A stretch of DNA of 46,601 nucleotides from Hyphomonas chukchiensis (GTDB taxonomy: Bacteria > Pseudomonadota > Alphaproteobacteria > Caulobacterales > Hyphomonadaceae): contig NZ_AWFG01000021.1 of NCBI RefSeq assembly GCF_000682695.1, positions 1 through 46,601 of the forward strand. The letters run 5' to 3'. Both the position numbers and the translations under genes were made by a program. Positions 1 to 7,308 of the stretch are shown in pieces (the stretch's first letter is position 1; each line of letters starts with the position of its first letter). The notes under the pieces were generated by a model. The model was not told the DNA's origin and searched no databases. It saw only the letters and a program-made list of their open reading frames with translations.

Positions 1-774
1 TCGGCAGCCGACAAGGCAACCATCGGGGTTCTGGTCGCGCGAACGGATCCGTCGCAACCCAAGCATAAGGGATTGAGTCAGTTTATTCTGGACATGAATA
101 CGCCCGGCGTGACCGTCAGGCCCATTTACGACATGTCCGGGGAAGAGAACGAATATAACGAAGTTTTTTTCGATGACGTGCGCATTCCGGCTGATCGGCT
201 TCTGGGCAAGGAAGGCGATGGCTGGCGCCTTGTCATGGAACAATTGCAGACTGAGCGTTCGGCAATGACAAAGCCCGGTGCCGTCTGGGGATTTGGACCC
301 ACTGCACGTGAACTTGTCTCAGGACTGATTGCAACCGGAAAAATCAAGGATCCTCTCGTCCGCGACGAAGCGGCTCAGCTCTACATTGAAGGCGAAATGC
401 TGCGCCTCCTCGTGTATCGCAATATGAGCAATCGATTAAACGGCAAACCTGCCGGCCTCGAGGGCAATCTGGGCAAGATGATCGCATCGCCTCACGGCCA
501 GAAGCTGAGTGACCTCGCAAAACGCAGCCAGGGAGCGGCTGGCATGCTCGTCAACCCGGACGTCCTGCCCTTGCCGGAAAAGCATTACGGCCTTTTCAAC
601 AACTGGGACTACGCGTTCTGGTTCGGGCCGGCTTCCACCCTTGGCGTCGGCACTCAGGAAATTTTGAAAAATACCGTAGCCGAACATCTGCTCCGGTTAC
701 CGAGAGACAGTGATCCGACTGCTAAAATGCCGTTCGAAGAAATCAACAAGACCAAACTCAAAGCGGCGAGCTGA
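1..774 (+). CDS. Acyl-CoA dehydrogenase, 3' part (5' end outside window)
   Basis: The reading frame is open from base 1, so the N-terminal part lies upstream of the window; 257 codons are visible. FAD-dependent alpha,beta-desaturation of an acyl-CoA is the expected reaction. The middle-domain segment EVFFDDVRIPADRLLG and the C-terminal segment GVGTQEILKNTVAEHLLRLP are hallmark acyl-CoA dehydrogenase stretches; the latter is like the FadE subunits of steroid and side-chain degraders. The stop is 12 bases before the next acyl-CoA dehydrogenase start, so the two are co-transcribed and may form one heteromeric enzyme (inference). Family assignment is firm; the substrate is unknown. Confidence 0.95.
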   Translation, partial: SAADKATIGVLVARTDPSQPKHKGLSQFILDMNTPGVTVRPIYDMSGEENEYNEVFFDDVRIPADRLLGKEGDGWRLVMEQLQTERSAMTKPGAVWGFGPTARELVSGLIATGKIKDPLVRDEAAQLYIEGEMLRLLVYRNMSNRLNGKPAGLEGNLGKMIASPHGQKLSDLAKRSQGAAGMLVNPDVLPLPEKHYGLFNNWDYAFWFGPASTLGVGTQEILKNTVAEHLLRLPRDSDPTAKMPFEEINKTKLKAAS

Positions 775-786
775 TAGGAGCCTCTA

Positions 787-1884
787 ATGAACTTTTCACT
801 CAGCGAAGACCATGTCGCCTTGCGCGACTCCGCGGCAAACTTTCTGGACAAGGAGGTCGATCTTTCAGTCCTGCTTACTCATGGCCGCACGGTGATGGAC
901 GCCGACTATGACGGACTCTGGCGAAAGATCGTCGAGCTTGGTTGGCCTGGAATTGTCATTCCAGAACAGTATGGCGGTCTGGGAATGGACTATATTGATC
1001 TCATCATGATCATTGGAGAAATCGGACGTACACTCGCGCCGGTTCCCATGTTTGGCACGCTGGCAGGTGCCTGGGCGGTTGAGAAGGCCGGGTCGGAAAC
1101 CCAAAAAGCAGACATTCTGCAGCGCGTCGCTGGTGGCGAGATGAAGCTTTGTCTCGCTTTGACCGACGCAGACGGAAAGGTCGGCGACGGGGTCACTGTA
1201 AGTGCAGCTAAAGGCGCAAGCCTTCTGAACGGCGAGAAGACATATGTCGTCGACGCCGATTCTGCTGACAAGATTATCGTCATGACTCAGGATGACACGT
1301 TCTTCGTCGTAGACCGGAATGCAGAGGGCGTCAGTGTTTCCGTGTTGCCATGGAGGGACATCACACGCCAGGTCTGCAAAGTCAGTTTCAAGGACGTGCA
1401 GGCGGAGCGCCTGGAGCATTCAGGCGGCGTCTGGCCCTGGGTTAAAGACCGTCTCTATCTGATCCTTGCGGCCGAGAGCGCCGCAGGCATAGCCGCCTCT
1501 CTCGCCGACTCGGTAGGCTATGCAAGCGAGCGTGTCGCATTTGGCAGACCCATCGGCGCGTTCCAGGCGATCAAGCACCAACTTGCCGAGATCGCCGCGC
1601 AGAGCGAATGCGCCACAGCCGGCGTGCAATATGCCGCCTGGACGCTCAGCGTCGATGACGAGCGAGCCTCTCTGGCCGCGGCCATGGCACAGGCGTATAC
1701 CAGCGAATCCTACAAAGCCGCGACGCACCGGAACATCCAGATTTTTGGCGCGATCGGATTTACCTGGGAAATGAAGAACCATCTCTATTACAAGCGGGCC
1801 AGGGCCAATTCCGAACTCTTGGGCGCTCCAAGGCAACAGAGAGAAGAAATTGTTCACTGGATCGAGTCGCACGAAGCAGCGTGA
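787..1884 (+). CDS. Acyl-CoA dehydrogenase (365 aa), partner of the upstream gene
   Basis: A full-length but short acyl-CoA dehydrogenase. The N-terminal helical domain begins MNFSLSEDHVALRDSAANFL. The FAD/dimer motif RVAFGRPIGAFQAIKHQLAE lies around residues 245-265. The C-terminal segment FGAIGFTWEMKNHLYYKRA (about 317-337) carries a Glu in the position typical of the catalytic base in this subfamily. A GGAG sequence 6-9 bases upstream supports the ATG. The 12-base gap to the preceding acyl-CoA dehydrogenase and the short size of both resemble the alpha2beta2 FadE pairs of actinobacterial steroid catabolism. That heteromer is inferred from family knowledge and gene order. Confidence 0.95.
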   Translation: MNFSLSEDHVALRDSAANFLDKEVDLSVLLTHGRTVMDADYDGLWRKIVELGWPGIVIPEQYGGLGMDYIDLIMIIGEIGRTLAPVPMFGTLAGAWAVEKAGSETQKADILQRVAGGEMKLCLALTDADGKVGDGVTVSAAKGASLLNGEKTYVVDADSADKIIVMTQDDTFFVVDRNAEGVSVSVLPWRDITRQVCKVSFKDVQAERLEHSGGVWPWVKDRLYLILAAESAAGIAASLADSVGYASERVAFGRPIGAFQAIKHQLAEIAAQSECATAGVQYAAWTLSVDDERASLAAAMAQAYTSESYKAATHRNIQIFGAIGFTWEMKNHLYYKRARANSELLGAPRQQREEIVHWIESHEAA

Positions 1885-2107
1885 GCCGCCAAGCTGAGCG
1901 TGTTTGGCTGACTACCAGTGAGACCGGGACACAATACGACTTTCGGTGTTTCGGCCAATGGCAGATGCGGACGGATTATTGATCCACTCAACTGTTGTGG
2001 AACTGCTCTCGAAGACCAACCGGGACGCATTCTCCAGTCGCTCAAGAAGAAGACTAGAGCGGATGATGAATAATCAGCTCCCACACGCGATTGTGAAATA
2101 ATACCGC

Positions 2108-2123
2108 TAGTTCGTCCGTATCG
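2108..2123 (+). promoter_or_regulatory. Weak copy of the recurrent 16-bp operator-like motif
   Basis: TAGTTC-gtcc-GTATCG. The left half equals that of the better copy at 13804-13819; the right half is degenerate. It ends 63 bases before the nitroreductase start. Low confidence on its own. Confidence 0.3.
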
Positions 2124-2138
2124 ATATTATTTATATCG
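2122..2138. repeat. Inverted repeat CGATAT-N5-ATATCG
   Basis: Perfect 6-bp arms with a 5-base AT spacer, about 50 bases upstream of the nitroreductase ATG. It could be an operator or a promoter element; the sequence does not say which. Confidence 0.45.
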
Positions 2139-2186
2139 TTGCACAAGACTGACTGATGTTCATCAAAGGACAATAGGAGCAAATGA

Positions 2187-2858
2187 ATGGATGTTTGCAG
2201 AGCTGTAACGCAACGTATTTCCACGCGGGCCTTTCTGCCGGATCCGCTATCTGAATCTGAAATCCGCGACTGGCTATCTCAGGCCCAACGCGCTCCATCA
2301 GGTGGAAATACGCAGCCATGGCGCACCATCGTCCTAGCCGGGCAGGCCAAAGATGATCTGGTCAAAATGGCCGCTCCCGTTATTGCTGCCAATCCCCGCG
2401 GTCAGGAAACGGATCGGCCGATCTATCCCAAGGACCTCTGGGAACCTTATGAATCGCGACGACGCCGTGTTGGCGAAATGATGTATGAAGTGCTCGACAT
2501 TCCTCGAGAAAACCGCGAGGGCCGTGCAGCATGGTTCTCTAACAATTTCCGGTTTTTCGGTGCGCCAGTTGCCGTTTTCGTGGTGATTGACGAGCGCATG
2601 GGTCATGGTCAGTGGGGCCATACGGGCATGTATCTTCAGACGCTCGCCCTGCTGGCCGAAGAACGGGGCTGGGGAAGCTGTTTTCAGGAATGCTGGGGGA
2701 TGTTGCGCCCTGCCCTGAAGGAATATTTCAAACTTGGGGCTAGCGAAATGATCTGGTGCGGCATGGCGGTCGGCAAGCCTGACACGTCCCATCCGGTGAA
2801 CACGCTCCGCGCCGAACGCGCTTGCCTGGACGAAACTGCAGACTTGCGCGGCTTCTAG
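2187..2858 (+). CDS. Nitroreductase-family FMN oxidoreductase (223 aa)
   Basis: The N-terminus has the nitroreductase signature RISTRAFLPDP (residues 10-20), which would contact FMN phosphate, followed by APSGGNTQPW (36-45). The C-terminal IWCGMAVGKPD is also typical. Size fits the homodimeric FMN/NAD(P)H family. Members reduce nitro groups, quinones or enoates, so the substrate cannot be read from sequence. AGGAG at 2175-2179, 7 bases from the ATG, decides the start over the out-of-frame ATG at 2183. It is a stand-alone plus gene after a 300-base gap and converges on the hydrolase gene. Confidence 0.93.
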   Translation: MDVCRAVTQRISTRAFLPDPLSESEIRDWLSQAQRAPSGGNTQPWRTIVLAGQAKDDLVKMAAPVIAANPRGQETDRPIYPKDLWEPYESRRRRVGEMMYEVLDIPRENREGRAAWFSNNFRFFGAPVAVFVVIDERMGHGQWGHTGMYLQTLALLAEERGWGSCFQECWGMLRPALKEYFKLGASEMIWCGMAVGKPDTSHPVNTLRAERACLDETADLRGF

Positions 2859-2984
2859 AACGCCCCAAAACGACAACAGGTACCAATCGTCTGCATTGCA
2901 AATACCCATGCAGCGAATTGCTAACCCATCCCTGCGCCAACGCAGCGTTTAACGCCTACACGCTATTGTATGGTCGGAACGGGT

Positions 2985-3037
2985 CCCCGGATCGCGAACC
3001 CACTCTTACGAGCAGCAATCAATCATGCGATCCGGGG
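2985..3037. terminator. Inverted repeat between convergent genes, possible terminator
   Basis: CCCCGGATCGC (2985-2995) and GCGATCCGGGG (3027-3037) are perfect 11-bp complements separated by 31 bases, followed on the plus strand by ATGCTTTTA. It lies between the convergent nitroreductase and hydrolase genes. The long loop makes this weaker than a textbook terminator. Confidence 0.5.
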
Positions 3038-3043
3038 ATGCTT

Positions 3044-3886
3044 TTATCCGTTCGTGATGAAGTCGGCGATCAGAGAATTGAATTCATCAGCTTTTTCCCA
3101 CTGCGCCCAGTGCCCACATTTCGAATAGATATGCAGATCGGCATTTGGGATGCGCCGCAGGAACTGGAAGGCCATATCAACAGGGAGAACACGATCTTCC
3201 ATGCCCCAGATGATCAGTGTTTCGTGCGCGATGCTCTCCAGGTCACGTCGCCACATATCGTTGGCTTTATTATGCACCTGTCCAGCCAACGGAGGAGACG
3301 CAAGAACTTCCGGTCTCGTCGCAGTTTCAAGTCGCTGTTTGACAAGTTCTGGTGTGATGTCCGATCGATCATAGACGAGCAAATCGATAACGCGGTCCAC
3401 TTTCTCCAAAGAAGGACCATCTCCATCATAGAAGGTCGCCATACGCATGATCCCCTCCGTTGGAAAGGTGGACGTCACCGGCATTCCGCCGCCTGGTCCC
3501 ATGAGGATGAGCTTGTCGACCCGCTCGGGGTGATCGAGCGCCATCACTAGCGCAGTGCCGCCACCCAGTGAGTTGCCGACCAGGCTGGCTTTATCCAAAC
3601 CGAGAAAATCCATAAGCTCCAGCAATGCTGCGGCCATTGCGTCAAACATACCGCCCTTTATTTTCCGGTTCGTCGATTCTCCAAAACCTGGATGATCATA
3701 GACAATCGAACGGAATCCCTTGTCAGCCATTGCTTGCATGTTGCGGCTAAAATTACTGTAGCCATAAGCTCCTGGTCCTCCACCATGAATGAATATCACG
3801 GCTGGCCCTGAACCGACCTCATGATAACGAATGCGTCCGGCGGGAAGGTCCGCATAGTGGCTCTCGGGCATTGTAGGTTTTGCCAT
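3044..3886 (-). CDS. Alpha/beta hydrolase, meta-cleavage-product (C-C) hydrolase type (280 aa)
   Basis: HGGGPGA at residues 34-40 is the oxyanion-hole loop of the BphD/MhpC/HsaD class, which cleave C-C bonds in vinylogous keto-acids made by extradiol dioxygenases. The catalytic triad is visible: Ser106 in GNSLGG, Asp231 in WGMEDRVLP, and His259 in KCGHWAQWE. The start is supported by GGAG about 8 bases before the ATG. The Rieske dioxygenase and type I extradiol dioxygenase genes 2-4 kb away make the ring-fission-product hydrolase role likely. The exact substrate is unknown; ester hydrolysis cannot be excluded. Confidence 0.93.
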   Translation of the reverse strand: MAKPTMPESHYADLPAGRIRYHEVGSGPAVIFIHGGGPGAYGYSNFSRNMQAMADKGFRSIVYDHPGFGESTNRKIKGGMFDAMAAALLELMDFLGLDKASLVGNSLGGGTALVMALDHPERVDKLILMGPGGGMPVTSTFPTEGIMRMATFYDGDGPSLEKVDRVIDLLVYDRSDITPELVKQRLETATRPEVLASPPLAGQVHNKANDMWRRDLESIAHETLIIWGMEDRVLPVDMAFQFLRRIPNADLHIYSKCGHWAQWEKADEFNSLIADFITNG

Positions 3887-4230
3887 GGGTTTCGCTCCTT
3901 GTGGGCTTTTGTTTGATTTTCACGACTGACATCCGGGCCCTCGGCCGCAGCTTCGGTTCCACCCGGGAATTGACCGGTTCTGATCGACCGCGAAAGCACT
4001 GACTGATCACTTTTGTCATCACTTTGGTCTCGTCGCCCCAACCAGCTTTATCTTGTCAATCCTGTTTGCCATATACGCAGAAAAAGTTAAAGCGCTTGTT
4101 TTGAATTTCTTGGTAAGACATACTTGAATCGACTCCAGGATCACTCAGTCAGGTGGCCTGGCCAAACATCCGGCATCATGAAATCTGCATGCGGCCGCAG
4201 ACAAGCGCCAACAAATTGGAGCCCACGACA
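3887..4230. other. Divergent promoter region, hydrolase (-) / MaoC (+)
   Basis: About 340 bases without a supported gene between divergent start codons. The frame of the MaoC gene is open upstream to 4153, but that extension (MAWPNIRHHE...) is not MaoC-like and lacks a ribosome-binding site. The region holds a possible copy of the recurrent 16-bp operator-like motif at 4088-4103. Confidence 0.5.
4088..4103. promoter_or_regulatory. Weak copy of the recurrent 16-bp operator-like motif
   Basis: TAAAGC-gctt-GTTTTG, in the divergent promoter region of the hydrolase and MaoC genes. The arms deviate from the consensus TNNWAC-N4-GTTYTA at three positions. Confidence 0.35.
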
Positions 4231-5109
4231 ATGGAAATCCGTCGAGACCCCTCATTACCCGTCATCGATCATGATCGTATCATGTCCCTGACGAAAGAAA
4301 CGAACCACAAGTGGACCACCAAGGACGCTATTCTATATGCTCTTGGGATTGGCCTCGGAACCGACCCGTTGGACCGGGCAGAACTCGACTTTGTGTACGA
4401 AGCAAACGTGAAAGTATTCCCTACATTCCCCGTCGTTGTGGGTTTTCATGGCGGGCCGCTTGAAGACATCGGAATTGACTACCGATACGTCCTTCACGGC
4501 GAACATGCAGTAACACTCCATCGACCTTTTCCACCGGAAGGATGCGCCACGGCGCATGGCCGCATCCTGGGTGCCTGGGACAAGGGCCACGGAAAAGGGG
4601 CCGTTTTTTCTCAAGAAAAGACGATGACGCTCGACGGAGATACACTGCCCCTCGCGACCATCAGGACGACGAGCTTCGCGCGAGCGGAAGGTGGCTTTGG
4701 TGGCCCTCGGGACGGTCAGCCTGCACCACACTCCATTCCGGCGCGTTCTCCGGACCGCACGGTCAGGATTTCGACCACACCCGGTCAAGCTTTGCTCTAT
4801 CGCCAATCTGGAGATCTCAATCCCCTCCATGCCGATCCCGATGCCGCGCTCGCTGCCGGATTCCACCAGCCGATCTTGCACGGTCTATGCACTTTTGCCA
4901 TCTGTTGCCGCGCCGTACTTTCTGAATTCTGCGATTTTGATCCCCTGATGATTGCGCATCATGAAGTCCGCTTTTCAGCTCCTGTCTATCCGGGCGAGGA
5001 ATTGACCGTCTATCTGTGGAAAGACGACAGTGTCGTCTCCTTCGAGGCACACGTCGAAGCCCGGAACGTGACTGCAATCCGAAATGGAATGACCAAGCTG
5101 TTGATCTAG
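4231..5109 (+). CDS. MaoC-like (R)-specific enoyl-CoA hydratase, double hotdog (292 aa)
   Basis: The C-terminal half carries the complete hydratase-2 signature SGDLNPLHADPDAA with the catalytic pair Asp195 and His200. The N-terminal half is the non-catalytic hotdog, as in MFE-2 hydratase domains. It should hydrate trans-2-enoyl-CoA to (R)-3-hydroxyacyl-CoA, often on bulky or branched substrates. I chose ATG 4231 (MEIRRDPSLPV) because GGAG precedes it by 9 bases; the frame is open back to 4153 without MaoC-like content. It is a single-gene unit converging on the dioxygenase genes, with a strong terminator hairpin in between. Confidence 0.92.
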   Translation: MEIRRDPSLPVIDHDRIMSLTKETNHKWTTKDAILYALGIGLGTDPLDRAELDFVYEANVKVFPTFPVVVGFHGGPLEDIGIDYRYVLHGEHAVTLHRPFPPEGCATAHGRILGAWDKGHGKGAVFSQEKTMTLDGDTLPLATIRTTSFARAEGGFGGPRDGQPAPHSIPARSPDRTVRISTTPGQALLYRQSGDLNPLHADPDAALAAGFHQPILHGLCTFAICCRAVLSEFCDFDPLMIAHHEVRFSAPVYPGEELTVYLWKDDSVVSFEAHVEARNVTAIRNGMTKLLI

Positions 5110-5154
5110 TGCCGGACTTAGTTGCCTGGACTATCGGCCGGACCATTGGCAATC

Positions 5155-5182
5155 GTGCCGCCGGCGTGTGAGCCGGCGGCAC
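5155..5182. terminator. Strong bidirectional terminator hairpin
   Basis: GTGCCGCCGGC - gtgtga - GCCGGCGGCAC: perfect 11-bp GC-rich arms with a 6-base loop, followed within about 10 bases by CTTTTG. It sits between the convergent MaoC (+) and dioxygenase beta (-) genes, where a shared terminator is expected. Confidence 0.85.
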
Positions 5183-5198
5183 AAGAGTAACTTTTGCG

Positions 5199-5720
5199 TC
5201 AAACCACGATACTGATACGGCCTTGTGGACGCAGTGTATTCATATCAATCTGCGTGCGCTTCTCAGCAATCCGGATGTGCCCGTCGATCAGTTTCAGTTT
5301 GTACATGTGATGCCCGCAAAACATGTCCGTAATGTCGTTTTTGGATCGATGGGTAATGAACTTGCTCTTCGCAATGTAATTGCCGCCCTCTGCCCCTAAA
5401 ACCCTGACATTTCCGATCAATCGCGAACAGACTGACCGTGGCCATTCAGAGTGGTTCCCCGGCTTTTTCAACCGCTCGACACGATGCCTTAATCTGAAAT
5501 AGTTGTCAGAAATATAGAAGAGATTTCTCGACGAACTCGCCTCATCTGACGCTCCAGCTTGAGGCACTTCGTAGATCGCCCCCTCCAGGAAAAGTGCAAA
5601 CCAGTCATCCAGGCGCCATTCATCCAGCATCGCCGCTTCTTCGAATAGAAATGCTTCGATCTCAGCCTGACTCAGGGATTGCACCTGAGACGAAATAATA
5701 TCCTGCGTTACCGAACTCAT
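5199..5720 (-). CDS. Ring-hydroxylating dioxygenase, small (beta) subunit (173 aa)
   Basis: Size and segments such as EAFLFEEAAMLDEWRLDDW near the N-terminus and the C-terminal GHIRIAEKRTQIDMN are typical of the NTF2-fold beta subunits of Rieske oxygenases. These support the alpha3beta3 hexamer and have no metal centre. The ATG overlaps the alpha-subunit stop (ATGA, 5717-5720) and is preceded by GGAGG, so the two are translationally coupled. The frame is open 14 codons further upstream but this lies inside the alpha gene. It resembles p-cumate/biphenyl-type beta subunits in general; the substrate cannot be read. Confidence 0.94.
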   Translation of the reverse strand: MSSVTQDIISSQVQSLSQAEIEAFLFEEAAMLDEWRLDDWFALFLEGAIYEVPQAGASDEASSSRNLFYISDNYFRLRHRVERLKKPGNHSEWPRSVCSRLIGNVRVLGAEGGNYIAKSKFITHRSKNDITDMFCGHHMYKLKLIDGHIRIAEKRTQIDMNTLRPQGRISIVV

Positions 5721-7003
5721 TTCTGATCCTCCATTCGATCTGCCCATTCCCGCCAGAAACATCGCATTTGCTCCTCGTCGGTCGCATCGAATTTCGACTT
5801 CAACATACCCCGGGAAATGTCATTCCATGCGACTTCATCGACAGCCGCATACCCTCTTTGTGCTGATTCAAGCGCCTCAACATCGTCGGGTGTAGCGAAG
5901 CCGCCCGGGCCGAGGAATTCCAGGAAGTTGTCTAGGCGGCGCTTCCTGAATGCCTCAGACTCACCTGTCACGCCCAGCGCCCAGGCACTGATGTTCATAT
6001 TGCCTGGAGACAAGGGATAAAAAGTACGGACGGTCACGGCCATAATATCGTTGAGGACGAGGTTTGGAAAGATTCCCGTATTGCGTCCGAGAACGGCTAT
6101 TCTGTTAGCTTGCTCCTCGCCCACACGCGCAACCAGTTCGCGCTTGATGTCCTCTACCTCGGTCTTCGCTTGTTCACCCCACGCTGGAATCCACTTGGCG
6201 ACCGGCCTTCCCCATGGCGCGTTACCTTCGATCGCAGCATGCCCATTCTTAAGATCCCAGACAAACGTCTCGGTTGGCATTTCAGCTGGTCCGCCAATCG
6301 CATCTGCAAGATATTCGAAATATGTCCCGTGCGTATCGACAGCGTGATAGCCATCATAGCTGTTCTCCATCAGCAGTTTCCAGTTGGCACGAATACTGTA
6401 CTTCTGCTCTCCGCCGATCACCTCCACGCCCTCTGGGCCGTGTTGGCTGAGGAGATCCAGAATGCTGCGCGCGTCGGCCAGGTATGAATCCAGCGATACC
6501 GCACCAGCATCGTAATTCAGGAAATAGAAGCCGGCATATTCAGCCAGTTTGGGGACGCTCCGTAGATTGGCGCAACCGTCGGAATTGAAATCCTCCGGAT
6601 AGGTGCCAGCTTGCATGCGCGTAGCAAAATTGCCGTTATTGTTGAAGGCCCAGCCATGGTAGAAACACCTGAAAGCCAGCGCATTTCCTCTCGCCTGGCG
6701 TTCGACCATCGCGCCGCGATGCGGGCAGGTATTCATGAATGCGCGGAAAACACCCTTTCTGTCGCGATTGAAAATAACCTCCTTGCCGCCAACATTGCGC
6801 GTCAAGAAGTCGTTCGGATTTGGCAGCTCAGATTTGTGACCAAGATAAAGCCAGCACCGATTAAAAATCTTGTCGCGCTCTTGGGCGAGGATTTCCTCAT
6901 CGATGAACGTCGTTCTTGCAACCCGAAAGAGCCCGCGCTCGCGATCATCGACGATGTAGGGACTCGCGCGTGATTTTTGACGAGCCTTCTCTGCAACACT
7001 CAT
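5717..7003 (-). CDS. Rieske ring-hydroxylating dioxygenase, large (alpha) subunit (428 aa)
   Basis: The Rieske [2Fe-2S] ligands are visible as CPHRG (Cys93, His95) and CFYHGW (Cys113, His116). The catalytic domain has NWKLLMENSYDGYHAVDTH (208-225): His220 and His225 would bind mononuclear iron, and Asp217 would bridge to the neighbouring Rieske centre. Start at ATG 7003 is supported by GGAGG just upstream; the frame continues 42 codons further without family-like sequence. The enzyme would add O2 to an aromatic ring to give a cis-dihydrodiol. No ferredoxin, ferredoxin reductase or cis-diol-specific dehydrogenase is adjacent. A FadR-type operator lies 137 bases upstream. Confidence 0.96.
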   Translation of the reverse strand: MSVAEKARQKSRASPYIVDDRERGLFRVARTTFIDEEILAQERDKIFNRCWLYLGHKSELPNPNDFLTRNVGGKEVIFNRDRKGVFRAFMNTCPHRGAMVERQARGNALAFRCFYHGWAFNNNGNFATRMQAGTYPEDFNSDGCANLRSVPKLAEYAGFYFLNYDAGAVSLDSYLADARSILDLLSQHGPEGVEVIGGEQKYSIRANWKLLMENSYDGYHAVDTHGTYFEYLADAIGGPAEMPTETFVWDLKNGHAAIEGNAPWGRPVAKWIPAWGEQAKTEVEDIKRELVARVGEEQANRIAVLGRNTGIFPNLVLNDIMAVTVRTFYPLSPGNMNISAWALGVTGESEAFRKRRLDNFLEFLGPGGFATPDDVEALESAQRGYAAVDEVAWNDISRGMLKSKFDATDEEQMRCFWREWADRMEDQK

Positions 7004-7139
7004 AGTGTCCTCCGCTTTCTGTTTTCGAACCGCGCTCGGCGCAGCCCCACACTTCTGTCGCCTGGCTCGGCCCAACATTGTCGGGCCAGGCGACCACAAT
7101 GACCCAATCGAAATCGGCTTGCCTTGCACGTTGGGCCAT

Positions 7140-7150
7140 TGGTTGGACCA
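7140..7150. promoter_or_regulatory. FadR/GntR-type operator TGGTTGGACCA, copy 1
   Basis: It fits the GntR/FCD operator form TNGT-N3-ACNA and differs from the E. coli FadR core TGGTCNGACCA at one of the defined positions. It lies 137 bases upstream of the dioxygenase alpha start. A FadR-like GntR gene lies about 1.2 kb away. Confidence 0.65.
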
Positions 7151-7261
7151 TTAATCTTGGCATGATTTCTGTCAATTCTTAACGCTGCGACATTTCGAGA
7201 CACCTTGAATCCAATGGCTTCCCATCTGCTCGCCTTGACTAAGACAGCGATGCTTCTGTAT

Positions 7262-7272
7262 TGGTTGGACCA
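7262..7272. promoter_or_regulatory. FadR/GntR-type operator TGGTTGGACCA, copy 2
   Basis: Identical to copy 1, including flanking bases (14-bp identity), 37 bases before the extradiol dioxygenase ATG. The position fits repression by blocking the promoter of the extradiol-GntR-kinase transcript. Confidence 0.7.
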
Positions 7273-7308
7273 TTGTACCTAGAAACGAGCCCTTCGGGAG
7301 GACGACCC

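Larger units (their letters stand above)
1885..2186. other. Gene-free stretch before the nitroreductase
   Basis: No convincing gene on either strand in about 300 bases. The distal half holds a perfect 6-bp dyad CGATAT-N5-ATATCG (2122-2138). It also holds the sequence TAGTTCGT at 2108-2115, which recurs upstream of genes at 13804 and 36619. The promoter of the nitroreductase gene probably lies here. Confidence 0.5.
7004..7308. other. Divergent promoter region, dioxygenase (-) / extradiol (+)
   Basis: About 300 bases with no gene. It contains two identical copies of TTGGTTGGACCATT (7139-7152 and 7261-7274) and a partial third, TTGGGCCATT (7131-7140), directly before the first. These are best read as operators controlling both divergent transcripts. 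Confidence 0.7.

Noticed and set aside
4153..4230. Longer N-terminus for the MaoC protein starting at 4153
   Set aside because: The extra 26 residues are not MaoC-like, and a GGAG site correctly spaced from ATG 4231 gives a better start.
5139..5149. CGGCCGGACCATTGG resembles half of the FadR-type operator
   Set aside because: The left half does not match, and it lies between convergent genes where no promoter is expected.
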